Positions 8,186 through 17,334 of a stretch of DNA of 64,000 bases are shown here, piece after piece. The DNA comes from Bradyrhizobium sp. MOS002 (GTDB lineage: Bacteria; Pseudomonadota; Alphaproteobacteria; Rhizobiales; Xanthobacteraceae). The translations under genes and the position numbers were made by a program. The notes beneath the pieces were generated by a model. That model saw nothing but the letters and a program-made list of their open reading frames with translations, did no database searches and had not been told where the DNA came from. Within the stretch, counting starts at the first letter, position 1. Each line of letters begins with the position of its first letter. The stretch covers positions 159,188-223,187 of the forward strand of contig NZ_PYFX01000008.1 in NCBI RefSeq assembly GCF_003020115.1, read 5' to 3'.

Positions 8186-9094
8186 TCAGTTCACCCGCGT
8201 CCAGGTCTGGCCGCCGCAGAACATGCCGCCGAAGGCGCAGCCCTGCACGCGCAGGCGATCGGTGCCCTTCAGCGCGATGGTTGAATCGTAGGTCGAGCCG
8301 GAGTTCGGATCGAGGATGCGACCGGACCATTTCTGGTCCTTGTTCTGGTCCTTGCCGGGTTTCATGTTGATCAGAACCTGCTCGCCGTTCTGGTTCGATT
8401 TCGAATCGACCGAGTAGCCGCAGAGATTGCTGCCGCATTGCTCGATCCGGACCTTGCCTTCCTTCTCCTCGGTGAGCCAGACGCCGAGTGGTGAATTGAG
8501 ATCGCGCGTGGCCGCGGTTGCGGGAGCCGGCGGCGCGACGGCAGCCGACTGAACGGGGGCAGGCGCGGGCGCCGGGACGGGAGGCGGAGACGGCGCCGGA
8601 GGCGCGGCTGCGATTGTCGGGGCTGGCGGTGGAGGCGGCGCGGGCGGTACTGCGGCCACCGTCGGGGCAGCACTCGGGGCCGGCTGCGGCGGCGGCACCA
8701 GCGCCTCTTCGGCCGGAGCATTGTTAGCCGTGGTGGCCGGAGGCGCCGGCGGGGCAGGAGGCGCGACGGCCACGGGGGCTTGGACGGGGGCTTGGACAGG
8801 GGTCTGCTCGGCTGCCGGAGGCGCCGTGACCGGTGCCGGGGCCGGATTGGCAGGCGGCTGCGGGTCAGCCTTGGCCTGTTGCGGTGCCTGCGGGTCCGCT
8901 TTTGGAGCCCCCTTGGCATCGTTCTTGGCCTTCTTCGCCTTGCCTTGGCCGGTGTTGTCGTAGACGCCGGGGATTTGCACCGTGCCGCGGTCGGGATCGA
9001 TGCGGATGGTCCGCCCGCCATAGTCGAAGGTGTACTGCGCCTGCGCAGCGGTGCTCGCCAGAAGGAATGCGGCCGTGGCCAACAGCTTCCTCAT
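8186..9094 (-). CDS. DUF2147 domain protein with long Pro/Ala linker
   Basis: This 302-residue exported protein has a Sec signal peptide (MRKLLATAAFLLASTAAQAQ). About 180 residues dominated by Pro and Ala follow, which should be disordered. The C-terminal part (from about residue 200) is a DUF2147 domain: SPLGVWLTEEKEGKVRIEQC, then CGGQTWTRV at the end. DUF2147 domains are periplasmic beta-barrel-like folds of unknown role. The ATG at 9094 with AGGAGA just upstream gives the signal peptide. The linker could span the periplasm or peptidoglycan. Confidence 0.85.
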   Translation of the reverse strand: MRKLLATAAFLLASTAAQAQYTFDYGGRTIRIDPDRGTVQIPGVYDNTGQGKAKKAKNDAKGAPKADPQAPQQAKADPQPPANPAPAPVTAPPAAEQTPVQAPVQAPVAVAPPAPPAPPATTANNAPAEEALVPPPQPAPSAAPTVAAVPPAPPPPPAPTIAAAPPAPSPPPVPAPAPAPVQSAAVAPPAPATAATRDLNSPLGVWLTEEKEGKVRIEQCGSNLCGYSVDSKSNQNGEQVLINMKPGKDQNKDQKWSGRILDPNSGSTYDSTIALKGTDRLRVQGCAFGGMFCGGQTWTRVN

Positions 9095-9266
9095 TTCGCG
9101 TCTCCTGAAACAGGTGGTCCCCGCACCGAGGCTTACGCCCCGGTTCGATCGCAAAAAGTGATCTAGATCACTGTCACCGTATGAGTCGTGCTTTCTGCGT
9201 TTCGGGTTCAATAACACCGGAGCCGGTCCAAAGTTTGGCCGGGGCAAGCGACAGGAGGACGCGGTC

Positions 9267-10061
9267 CTAGTCGAACCAGGCGGCGTAGATCTTCTTGTAG
9301 CTGCCGTCCTGCATCGAAATGTGCAGCCATTGGTCGACGAACGCCTTCAGCGCCATGTCGCGCTGCAGCCAATAGGCCTTCTCGGAGAAATCGAACGGCT
9401 TGTCGGGATGCACCGCGCAGAGCACGCCTTGATGCTGCTTCTGCTGGTAGCGCGTCTCGGAGGCGTCCGTCATCATCAGATCGGCATTGCCCTTGGCGAT
9501 CTCCTCGAAGATCACGGTATTGTCCGGGAAGACGGTGATGTCGGCGTCCTTGATGTTGGCACGCGCGAAGCGCTCATTGGTGCCGCCGGGATTGACGATC
9601 ACGCGGGTGCCCTTCTTGTCGATGTCGGTGATGCTCTGATATTTTCCGACATCGGCACAGCGCGCGATCGGCGTCTTGCCCTCGCGCATGATCGGCGTGG
9701 AGAAGAAGCCCTTCTTCTGCCGGTCGAGCGTGACCGAGACGCCGCCCATGGCGATGTCGAACTGATCGGCCTCGAAATCCTTCATCAGCTTCGGCCAGGC
9801 CGTCGGCACGAACTCGACCTTGACGCCGAGCGCCTTGCCGAGTGCCTCCGCCATGTCGACATCGAAGCCGTTGAACTGCTGCGTCGTCTTGTCGAGATAG
9901 GTGAAGGGCTTGTAGTCGCCGGTCATGCCGACGCGCAAAGTGCCGCGCTTGACGATCTCGTCGAGGCGGGAGGGCGCCGCCTGCTGGGCGTGAGCCGAAA
10001 GGTTTGCCAGCAGGACCGCGGCCAAAGTCGCCAAAATTCGAATGGTCATTCGAACGATCAT
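9267..10061 (-). CDS. Cyclohexadienyl dehydratase (PheC)-like protein of the solute-binding fold
   Basis: The 264-residue product has a signal peptide (cleavage after AHAQ) and the two-lobed fold of amino-acid ABC binding proteins. No permease or ATPase gene is nearby. The sequence follows periplasmic cyclohexadienyl dehydratase (PheC, prephenate/arogenate to phenylpyruvate/phenylalanine) closely as I remember that family: TGDYKPFTY, FNGFDVDMAEALG, VNPGGTNERFARAN, CAVHPDKPFDF. Glu202 in LMMTDASET aligns with the catalytic Glu of PheC. A transport role cannot be excluded. The start at 10061 follows GGTGGAAAAGAG; the ATG at 10049 is an alternative. Confidence 0.75.
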   Translation of the reverse strand: MIVRMTIRILATLAAVLLANLSAHAQQAAPSRLDEIVKRGTLRVGMTGDYKPFTYLDKTTQQFNGFDVDMAEALGKALGVKVEFVPTAWPKLMKDFEADQFDIAMGGVSVTLDRQKKGFFSTPIMREGKTPIARCADVGKYQSITDIDKKGTRVIVNPGGTNERFARANIKDADITVFPDNTVIFEEIAKGNADLMMTDASETRYQQKQHQGVLCAVHPDKPFDFSEKAYWLQRDMALKAFVDQWLHISMQDGSYKKIYAAWFD

Positions 10062-10175
10062 CTCTTTTCCACCCATGCCCAAGCTGTCATTGTGCAGCTC
10101 TTGAAACCTGTCTTGAGGCTTGGATTTAGACCAGATGCCCGTCGCTGGCGAGGCGGAAGTGAAGGGAATTTTGAA

Positions 10176-10685
10176 GTGACGATCTCGATGTATGACGCCT
10201 CGGTCGGACTCTTCGTGCCGTATCTGCGCAACCTGTCCGCACTGCTCGACAAGGGCGTTGCCTATGCCGAAGCCCGGAAGTTCAACCCGGCTGTCCTGCT
10301 CGGCATGCGCATGGCGCCCGACATGTACGATCTGGCGCAACAGATCGGCGAGGCCTGCCGCCATGCCACGGTCGCCGCGGCCTTGCTCGCCGACCGCGAG
10401 CCGGTGACGCTGCCGGTGCTGGAGCACGACATGGCCGGGCTCCAGGCCCGCATTGCGACGTCAATCGAGTTCATCGAAAGCCTGCCGCGCGCGGAGATCG
10501 ATGCTGCGGCGGAACGGAATGTCTTCTTCAGGCTGAAAAACGGGACCGAGTTGCCCTTCACCGGGCGGACGCTGCTGCTGACCTTCAGCATGCCGCAGTT
10601 CTTCTTTCACGTCACGACCGCCTACGACCTGTTGCGGCACGCAGGCGTCGAGCTCGTGAAGAAGGATTATCTCGGACGACGATAA
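10176..10685 (+). CDS. DUF1993 family protein
   Basis: The 169-residue protein is a DUF1993 member (DinB-like four-helix bundle). It opens with VTISMYDASVGLF and has the family core DMYDLAQQIGEACRHA. The GTG at 10176 is chosen because GAAGGG lies nine bases upstream and family members usually start M(T/A)xSMY; the ATG at 10188 would lose that segment. It is divergent from the PheC-like gene. The biochemical function is unknown. Confidence 0.8.
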   Translation: MTISMYDASVGLFVPYLRNLSALLDKGVAYAEARKFNPAVLLGMRMAPDMYDLAQQIGEACRHATVAAALLADREPVTLPVLEHDMAGLQARIATSIEFIESLPRAEIDAAAERNVFFRLKNGTELPFTGRTLLLTFSMPQFFFHVTTAYDLLRHAGVELVKKDYLGRR

Positions 10686-10718
10686 GCCGAACCGGTATCC
10701 GCTTCGCGCGAAAGCGCT

Positions 10719-11198
10719 CTAGGCTTCGCCCTTGCGCTCGTAATCGGCGAGCGAGCTGCGGCCGGCGATCTCGCTGCGCAGCTCTTCGAAGCGCCGTTGT
10801 GCCTCGTGCTCGTGTGCGTCGACGAAATGAACAGCGGCTTCGCCCGTCATCGGGCCGCTGACCACGGGCACGGACTGCTCGCCGATGGTCTCGTGGACGT
10901 AGAACTGGCCGTCATCGCCGCGATGGACCGTCCATTTCAGGCGGATCGCCACCATCGGCCCGGGGCCGACCTTGCTGTAGCCGTCGGCATCGGTGTGCTC
11001 CGGCACCAGCGGCTGCTCCTCGACCACCGGATGCTCGTCGACCATCGGGTGCTCGTCGGCGACCCCATGCTCACCGGCAACCACCATTTCGGTCACGGTT
11101 ACGGTCTCGGTCTCACGCACCACGAGGACGGGTTCAGGGTGCTCCAGGATGCTGGCGATGGTCGCCAACGCGTGGTCGGTCGGGTCGATCTCTGACAA
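10719..11198 (-). CDS. Hypothetical acidic protein with DEHP-type repeats (TTG start)
   Basis: A 159-residue acidic protein of unknown function. Residues 40-70 hold a degenerate repeat (EHGVADEHPMVDEHPVVEEQ) that suggests slippage expansion. The C-terminal half is more ordered (IRLKWTVHRGDDGQFYVHE) and ends in a charged helix. The start appears to be TTG at 11198: the ideal GGAGGA lies seven bases upstream, while the nearby ATG at 11205 is out of frame. No signal peptide. Likely cytoplasmic. Confidence 0.65.
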   Translation of the reverse strand: MSEIDPTDHALATIASILEHPEPVLVVRETETVTVTEMVVAGEHGVADEHPMVDEHPVVEEQPLVPEHTDADGYSKVGPGPMVAIRLKWTVHRGDDGQFYVHETIGEQSVPVVSGPMTGEAAVHFVDAHEHEAQRRFEELRSEIAGRSSLADYERKGEA

Positions 11199-11382
11199 GG
11201 GTCCATCCTCCAGCTCGACGCGGCCGGCAAGTCTGTCCCACTGCCGCCGCGGCCGGACCTATTACGCGGGTTTGATTAAGGCTGAGTGAGGGCTCGATCT
11301 GCACCAAAATGGGACTCATTCTGGCGTTCCGAAGGCGGGGGGCGGCCGCCCGCCGGAAGAACCACCCGCCGGGGAGATGGTC

Positions 11383-12372
11383 TCAGCCCAGGACATCCTG
11401 ATTGATGATGTTCTGCCTGATGGGATCGCCGTCCAGCACACTCAGGATGTTGCGCGCGGTCTGCTCGCTCATCCGGCTCACCGCCTCGACCGTGACGCCG
11501 GCGACGTGGGGGGCCATGATGACGTTGGGCAGTGCAAACAGCGCGTTGCTGACCGGCGGCGGCTCGACCTCGAACACGTCGATGCCCGCACCGGCGAGCT
11601 TGCCCGAGATCAGTGCGTCGTACAGCGCCGTTTCCTTCACGATGCCGCCGCGCGCGGTGTTGATGAGATAGGATTTCGGTTTCATCCGGCCGATCCGCGC
11701 CGCATCGAACAGGCCGACGGTTTCCGGCGTCTTCGGGCAGTGGATGGTGACGAAATCGGCGTGCGGCAGCGCGGCATCGAGATCGGCGACCGGCTCGCAG
11801 CCTGCCGCCTTGATCTCCGCGGCTCCCTTGTAGGGATCATAGACCTGTACATTCATGTCCATCGCCAGGCAGCGCTTGGCGGTGCGGGTGCCGATGCGGC
11901 CGAAGCCGATGATGAGGACGGTCTTGCCGTAGAGATCGAACGGCAGCATGCCGAGCCGGTCGGCCCATTTGCCGTCCTTGACGCAGGCGTGCATCTCCTG
12001 CGCGCGTTTTGCCAGTGTCAGCATCATGAACAGCGCCTGCTCCGCGACCGAAGGCGAGTTCGCGCTGCCCGCGACCATCAGCGGTACCTTGCGGCGGGAG
12101 AGGGCGGGGACGTCGACGGCGTCGTAGCCGACGCCGATCCGGGTCACCACCTTCATGTCCTTTGAAGCTTCGAGCTCGGTCTCGCCGAAAGCGGTGGCGC
12201 CGAGCGCCACGCCATGGACCGGCGCGTGGCTCTTCAGCAGGGCCTCGAAGTCCTTGGCGGAGATCAGGTTCGGAAACTCGATGAGCTCGATGTCATCTCG
12301 CTGGGTGAGGAGGGCGCGTGCCCCTTGCGACAAAGTTTGAGTGACAAAGATTTTCTTCTTGTTGGTCGACAT
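11383..12372 (-). CDS. D-2-hydroxyacid dehydrogenase
   Basis: The 329-residue enzyme has the NAD-binding Rossmann motif IGFGRIG (about residues 155-161) and the catalytic set Arg241 (NTARGG), Glu270 (EVEPP) and His289 (APHVAG) of the D-2-hydroxyacid dehydrogenase family. It reduces a 2-keto acid or oxidises a D-2-hydroxyacid or phosphoglycerate-like substrate in the cytoplasm. It is the last gene of the sugar ABC operon, so it probably acts on a catabolite of the imported sugar or sugar acid. GTG at 12387 is an alternative start, but GTAGGG precedes the ATG at 12372. Confidence 0.88.
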   Translation of the reverse strand: MSTNKKKIFVTQTLSQGARALLTQRDDIELIEFPNLISAKDFEALLKSHAPVHGVALGATAFGETELEASKDMKVVTRIGVGYDAVDVPALSRRKVPLMVAGSANSPSVAEQALFMMLTLAKRAQEMHACVKDGKWADRLGMLPFDLYGKTVLIIGFGRIGTRTAKRCLAMDMNVQVYDPYKGAAEIKAAGCEPVADLDAALPHADFVTIHCPKTPETVGLFDAARIGRMKPKSYLINTARGGIVKETALYDALISGKLAGAGIDVFEVEPPPVSNALFALPNVIMAPHVAGVTVEAVSRMSEQTARNILSVLDGDPIRQNIINQDVLG

Positions 12373-12405
12373 CGTCCCTACCTGCACGAGTTTCTTGCCC
12401 GGCCG

Positions 12406-13506
12406 TCACAATACGACGCCGGTCGCCTCGTTTAGCAGGTGCATATTGTTGAGGTCCATCGCCAAACGCATGGGGCCCCCGTCCTTGGCGCCCGCATTGG
12501 GATCGACACGGCCGCAGATCGGCGTGCCTTCCAGGCCGAAATAGACCAGCGTCTCCATTCCCATCGGCTCGGTGACATCAAGCACGGTGTCGAAGGTCTC
12601 GACACCCGGCTCCAGATGCGCATGCGATTCCGTGAGATGTTCGGGCCGGATGCCGAGCAACAGGTTTTCAGTTCGGGGCAGCGCGCTGTAACGGGCGGCG
12701 CGGGCCGGCGGCAACGGGAACGAGATGCGGTCCGTGAGGCGGACGTTGAGCTTGCCGCCGACCTCCTCGAGCCGGCATGGAATGAAGTTCATCGCCGGCG
12801 AGCCGATGAAGCCGGCGACGAAGCGCGTCGCAGGCTTGTGGTAGAGCTCGTTCGGTGTGCCGATCTGCTCGATCCGCCCCTTGTTCATTACCACCACGCG
12901 ATCGGCCAGCGTCATCGCCTCGACCTGGTCGTGGGTGACGTAGACCGTCGTGGTGCGCACTTTCTGGTGCACCTTCTTGATCTCGATCCGCATCTGCACG
13001 CGCAGCTTGGCGTCGAGATTGGACAGCGGTTCGTCGAACAGGAAGACTTTCGGGTTGCGCACGATGGCCCGGCCCATCGCAACGCGCTGGCGCTGGCCGC
13101 CGGAGAGCTGCTTCGGCTTGCGGTCGATCAGGTCGGTGATGTCCAGGAGGCGGGCGGCCTCGGTTACCCGCGCCTTGATCTCGGCCTTCGGGTAATGCTT
13201 GAGGCGCAACCCGAACGACATGTTCTCCGCGACCGTCATGTGCGGGTAGAGCGCGTAGTTCTGAAACACCATCGCGATGTCGCGGTCCTTCGGCGGCACG
13301 TCGTTGACGACGTCGCCGCCGATCATGATGTCGCCGTCGGTGATGTCCTCTAGGCCCGCGATCATCCGCAGCGTCGTCGACTTGCCGCAGCCGGAGGGGC
13401 CGACGAGTACGATGAACTCATGGTCGGAGATGTCGAGATCGATGCCGCGCACCGCCTCGACGTCGTCGTAACGCTTGACCACCTTCCGCAACGCAACTTC
13501 AGCCAT
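12406..13506 (-). CDS. ugpC: Sugar ABC transporter ATP-binding protein (UgpC/MalK type)
   Basis: The 366-residue protein has Walker A GPSGCGKST (residues 36-44), signature LSGGQRQ (134-140) and Walker B FLFDEP (155-160), followed by a C-terminal TOBE/MalK regulatory domain. It energises the two permeases encoded directly upstream. UgpC/MsmK-type ATPases can serve several sugar importers, so specificity comes from the binding protein. It sits 6 bases after the permease stop and 33 before the dehydrogenase. Confidence 0.93.
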   Translation of the reverse strand: MAEVALRKVVKRYDDVEAVRGIDLDISDHEFIVLVGPSGCGKSTTLRMIAGLEDITDGDIMIGGDVVNDVPPKDRDIAMVFQNYALYPHMTVAENMSFGLRLKHYPKAEIKARVTEAARLLDITDLIDRKPKQLSGGQRQRVAMGRAIVRNPKVFLFDEPLSNLDAKLRVQMRIEIKKVHQKVRTTTVYVTHDQVEAMTLADRVVVMNKGRIEQIGTPNELYHKPATRFVAGFIGSPAMNFIPCRLEEVGGKLNVRLTDRISFPLPPARAARYSALPRTENLLLGIRPEHLTESHAHLEPGVETFDTVLDVTEPMGMETLVYFGLEGTPICGRVDPNAGAKDGGPMRLAMDLNNMHLLNEATGVVL

Positions 13507-13512
13507 AAGACA

Positions 13513-14424
13513 TCAACCCTTTGTCGCGCCGGCGGTCAGGCCGGCAATGTAATAGTCCATCAGGAAGGCGTAGATGACCAGCGGCGGGGCTGCGCCAAGC
13601 AGCGCGCCGGTCATGATCTGACCCCAGTTGAAGACGTCACCCTTGATCAGCGTGGTGGTGATGCCGACCGGCAGCACGAGCTGGTCGATGGATGTCGTGA
13701 ACACCAGGGGATAGAGAAACTGTGCCCAGGATACGGTGAAGGCGAAGATGGTCGCTGCGATCAGGCCGGGCAGGGCGACGGGGATGAAAATCCGCGTCAG
13801 GGTCTGGAGCCAGGAGGCGCCGTCGATGAGAGCCGCCTCGTCCAGCTCCTTCGGGATCGAGGCGAAATAACCGATCATGATCCAGGTGCAGAACGGCACG
13901 GTCAGCGTCGGATAGATGAACACCAGCACGTACCAGCGGTTGAGAAGAGTGATGCCGGTGACGTCCTGGACGACCGCGAGCATCTTGAACAAGGGAATGA
14001 ACAGGAGGCTGTCCGGGATCAGATAGGTGAGAAAGACGCCGGTCGCGAGCGTCGCCGAGCCCCAGAACTTCATCCGGGCCAATGCGAACGCCGCCGGAAT
14101 GCTGATCAGCATCGTCACGATCACGACCACGATCGAGATCATCGACGAATTCCAGAAGAATCGCAGGAACTGGTTCGAGGTCAATAGCTCGACATAATTC
14201 GACAGGGTCGGATGAAATACCCACCACGGATTGGTGGCCGCCGAGATCTCCGCGCTGCTCTTGAGCGAGGTGATCAGCATGTAGATCGGCGGGATCAGGA
14301 AGAAGATCGCAAACAGCACCAGGAAGAAGTAGGACCAGCGCAGCGCCCAGGTGCGGTCGCGGCTCATGCTTCGAAGCTTGACCTTGCGTGTCGGTCCGGC
14401 CTTGTCGATTGCGAGCGTGCTCAT
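13513..14424 (-). CDS. Carbohydrate ABC transporter permease (MalG-like)
   Basis: This 303-residue inner-membrane protein shows about six hydrophobic helices and the EAA loop EAALIDGASWLQTLTRIFIP that docks onto the ATPase. The frame is open further upstream, but the ATG at 14424 overlaps the preceding permease stop (TGATG), giving the usual MalG-type N-terminus MSTLAIDKAG. It forms a heterodimer with the next protein. Confidence 0.92.
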   Translation of the reverse strand: MSTLAIDKAGPTRKVKLRSMSRDRTWALRWSYFFLVLFAIFFLIPPIYMLITSLKSSAEISAATNPWWVFHPTLSNYVELLTSNQFLRFFWNSSMISIVVVIVTMLISIPAAFALARMKFWGSATLATGVFLTYLIPDSLLFIPLFKMLAVVQDVTGITLLNRWYVLVFIYPTLTVPFCTWIMIGYFASIPKELDEAALIDGASWLQTLTRIFIPVALPGLIAATIFAFTVSWAQFLYPLVFTTSIDQLVLPVGITTTLIKGDVFNWGQIMTGALLGAAPPLVIYAFLMDYYIAGLTAGATKG

Positions 14425-15362
14425 CAGGCTTCGTTCCCACGTTTGTTGACATCGCGCAGGATGAAGACCGCTGCGACGGCGAGGATCGGCACCATGAACA
14501 GCGAGACGCAGGCGCCGAGCGGAATGTCGCTGCTCTGGATGCCGACCTGGAATGCCCAAGTGGCGAACAGATGCGTCCGGTCCAGCGGACCGCCGGAGGT
14601 GAGGATGCGCACGATGTCGAAATTGGCGAAAGTGACGATCAGCGAGAACAGCGTGGTGATGGCGATGATGTTGCGCATCATCGGCAAGGTGATGTGCCAG
14701 ATCTTCTGCCACCAATTGGCGCCGTCGATCGCTGCGGCTTCATAGAGCTGGTCGGGTACGGATTTCAGCGCGGCCAGGTACATGATCAGGAAGAACGGCG
14801 CGCCGTACCAGACGTTGACGAGGATGACGGAGAAACGCGCCCAGAAGGTGTCACCGAGCCACGGGATGGGACCGATGCCGAAGAACGAGAGCGTATAGTT
14901 GAAGGCGCTGTAGGAGGGATCGAACAGCCACAGCCATGCCAGCGTGCTCATCGCCGGCGGGATCACCCAGGGCACCAGCAGCATGCCGCGCCATTTACGT
15001 TGCTTCTTGCCGGGAATGTTGTGGACGAAATGCGCGACGATGAAGCCGATCAGGGCCTTGAAGACCACGGCCGTCACCGCAAAAATGCAGGACTGTCGCA
15101 CCACCATCCAGAACGTTTCGCGCTTGAACAGGAAGGTGAAATTACTGAGGCCGACGAACTTCGTCATCGCCTTGTTCAGCGTCGCCAGGTAGACCGAATA
15201 GAAGGCGGGATAGAGCACGAGCAGGGCGATCAGGAGGATCAGCGGCAGCGTCAGGAAGAACGCTACGGTCGATTTCCGTCCCATTGCATTGCGCAGGCTC
15301 GCCCGTTTGCGCGGTCTCGCTGCACGAGCGAGACGGCCTTGCTCAACGACGACATCGGCCAT
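14424..15362 (-). CDS. Sugar ABC transporter permease (MalF/UgpA-like)
   Basis: The 312-residue product has an N-terminal basic segment, six predicted membrane helices and the EAA motif YEAAAIDGANWWQKIWHITL. It pairs with the MalG-like permease whose start it overlaps. The ATG at 15362 is chosen over upstream in-frame ATGs because AGAGG lies about nine bases before it and the family starts at that point. Confidence 0.92.
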   Translation of the reverse strand: MADVVVEQGRLARAARPRKRASLRNAMGRKSTVAFFLTLPLILLIALLVLYPAFYSVYLATLNKAMTKFVGLSNFTFLFKRETFWMVVRQSCIFAVTAVVFKALIGFIVAHFVHNIPGKKQRKWRGMLLVPWVIPPAMSTLAWLWLFDPSYSAFNYTLSFFGIGPIPWLGDTFWARFSVILVNVWYGAPFFLIMYLAALKSVPDQLYEAAAIDGANWWQKIWHITLPMMRNIIAITTLFSLIVTFANFDIVRILTSGGPLDRTHLFATWAFQVGIQSSDIPLGACVSLFMVPILAVAAVFILRDVNKRGNEA

Positions 15363-15509
15363 GAATTTAGCCTCTTTGCAGGACATGTAGCAGGACATGT
15401 GGAACGGCGAAGCCGGCGCTGACGTCGGCTTCATTCGGCAAGCGGATCGCGCGAGGGGTGCCTCGGCGGCTCACGCGCGAGGCGTGAACCGCCGTGGCAC
15501 ACACCCGGC

Positions 15510-16850
15510 TCAGGTCCGCATGAAGCCTTCGCACTCACCCTCGGCCCAGGTGAGCGCCGTTTCCAGCTTCTCTCCTTGCGCAAAGCGCAGCGCCATCTTG
15601 GTCAGCGTCGCCTGGAAGTAGATCTGCTGGGCGATCTTCGGTGGCGCTGGAGACGCGGCGATCGACATGGTCTGCTGCTTGTAGGGATCTGGATAGTGGA
15701 AGAGCGTGCCCTTCGGCGGCCCTTCCTCGGCCCAGGTCTTGAACTTCGTCATGTTCGCGTAGGCCGGGAGATCGTACCCGCCGCTCGCGGCGACGAACTT
15801 CTCGATCGCCGCGGGCGAGGACAGGTGAACGAGCAAGCTCTTGGCCGCTTCCTTGTTCTTGCCAAAGGCCCAGACGCCCCAGAAGTACGGCAGGAAGGGC
15901 GCAAAACGTCCCTTCGGACCGGATGGGAAACCGTGCGTCCAGCACTGTTCGGCGACTTGCGGTGCGTCGCGCTTGGCGACCGCCCAGGCACTCGGCGGAT
16001 TGAGGATCATCGCCCCGCGGCCCGAGATCAGCCATTTGTTGTTGGAGGCATCGTCCCAGGACGGTGCGTCGGTGGGCAGCACGGCGATCAGCTTCTTGTA
16101 GAATTCGAGTGCCTGTCTGACCGCGTCGGTCTTGACGGTGATATCGCCCTTGGCGTTGACCAGCTCGGCGCCGAATGACTGGAAGATCGCCCCGGCGGTG
16201 TCGACGCTGTCGGTGGTCTCGCCGAGACCGATGCCGAACGGGAAGCCGGCCTTGTGGCAGGCCTCGGCCGCCTTCAGGAACGTTTCCATGGTCCAGTTGT
16301 CCGCCTTTGGTGGACCGCCGGCCGGATACATCTCCTGCACGTCGATGCCGGCGTGCTTCTTCATCAGATCTATGCGGGAGCAGGGGCCTTTGATCTGGCT
16401 TCCCGGCGTCGCGGGCACGGCGAGCCATTTGCCGCCCGATCGCCCGAGATATTTGACGGTGTCGTTCACCTCGCCGTTCTGCTTGATGAGCGGCTCCATG
16501 ACGTCGTTGAGCGGTTCGAGATTCTCGGAATAGGCGTGCGGCCACCAGCTCGGCATCTGGAGAATGTCGTGACCGGACTTGGCCTGGGCTTCGGCCGCCG
16601 CCGTCAGCTCGATCTTCTTGTTGTTGCTGGTGATGTAGTCGATCGAGACTTCGACCTTTTCCCTCTCGCCCCATTCCTTGACGAGGGCGGTAGAAGCATC
16701 GTTGGCGCCGGGGACCCAATGGTCCCAGAAGCCGATCGAGAGCTTGCCGGCGGCGTAAGCGCCTCGGACATAGGGCGCCGTGATCAGCGCCGCGGAGGAC
16801 ATTGCAGTGGCAGCCACAAATTGACGTCGCGTCAGTGTCTTGCGTGACAT
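15510..16850 (-). CDS. Sugar ABC transporter substrate-binding protein (Tat signal)
   Basis: This 446-residue periplasmic binding protein heads the sugar operon. The N-terminus MSRKTLTRRQFVAATAMSSA has the twin-arginine motif TRRQFVA followed by a hydrophobic stretch and AYA cleavage site, so it is probably exported folded by Tat. The rest is a cluster-B (family 1) extracellular sugar-binding fold. The substrate cannot be read from the sequence. The AT-rich 480-base region upstream should hold the operon promoter. Confidence 0.92.
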   Translation of the reverse strand: MSRKTLTRRQFVAATAMSSAALITAPYVRGAYAAGKLSIGFWDHWVPGANDASTALVKEWGEREKVEVSIDYITSNNKKIELTAAAEAQAKSGHDILQMPSWWPHAYSENLEPLNDVMEPLIKQNGEVNDTVKYLGRSGGKWLAVPATPGSQIKGPCSRIDLMKKHAGIDVQEMYPAGGPPKADNWTMETFLKAAEACHKAGFPFGIGLGETTDSVDTAGAIFQSFGAELVNAKGDITVKTDAVRQALEFYKKLIAVLPTDAPSWDDASNNKWLISGRGAMILNPPSAWAVAKRDAPQVAEQCWTHGFPSGPKGRFAPFLPYFWGVWAFGKNKEAAKSLLVHLSSPAAIEKFVAASGGYDLPAYANMTKFKTWAEEGPPKGTLFHYPDPYKQQTMSIAASPAPPKIAQQIYFQATLTKMALRFAQGEKLETALTWAEGECEGFMRT

Positions 16851-17334
16851 CTCGTTTCCTCGCTTGGGTGTTTTATTGTTCTGGCGTTTCCTCTGAACTC
16901 TTCGGAGTTCTGTTTTTGATTTTCTTTTTGAAAGTTTGTTGTTGGACGTTTCTTATTGATGCCGTCGGCTTCGAAGGCAAATTGGTAGCGCGATCAGATC
17001 ATGATTGATTGCGTCTGTCGAGAAAACCGAACGGCTTGCGCCTAGAACTAACGTTGTGTCCGGGGACGCGGCAGTTGCCCTCGACGTCATGCGCGGGCCA
17101 CGAAACGGAGTCGGTTGTTTTGCGATGCACACTTGGCGCTGGCGCGCTGGACCGACATGTGCGCAATTACGCCGCAGTTTCCAAGGACCCTGCATAAGCA
17201 CTTCGCGGCAAACACTTTTCGGGCGTGGATAGCATTTGTCGGCGCCTAGACCTCGAAGCGGTGAAAACGATAGAGTTGCAGCTGGCGGGTGGCTCTCACC
17301 CCAACAGGCCAATCAGATCGACATGGAGACCAGA
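16851..17334. other. Non-coding region between divergent genes
   Basis: No gene is supported in this stretch. The first 110 bases next to the sugar operon are markedly T-rich on the plus strand (A-rich leader for the minus-strand operon). An imperfect palindrome, GATCAGATCATGATTGATT, lies at about 16994-17012 and could be an operator. The rest gives no recognisable signal. Confidence 0.45.

Noticed and set aside
9321..10175. Upstream extension of the DUF1993 frame
   Set aside because: The open frame runs antisense through the PheC-like gene; only the part from GTG 10176 matches DUF1993.
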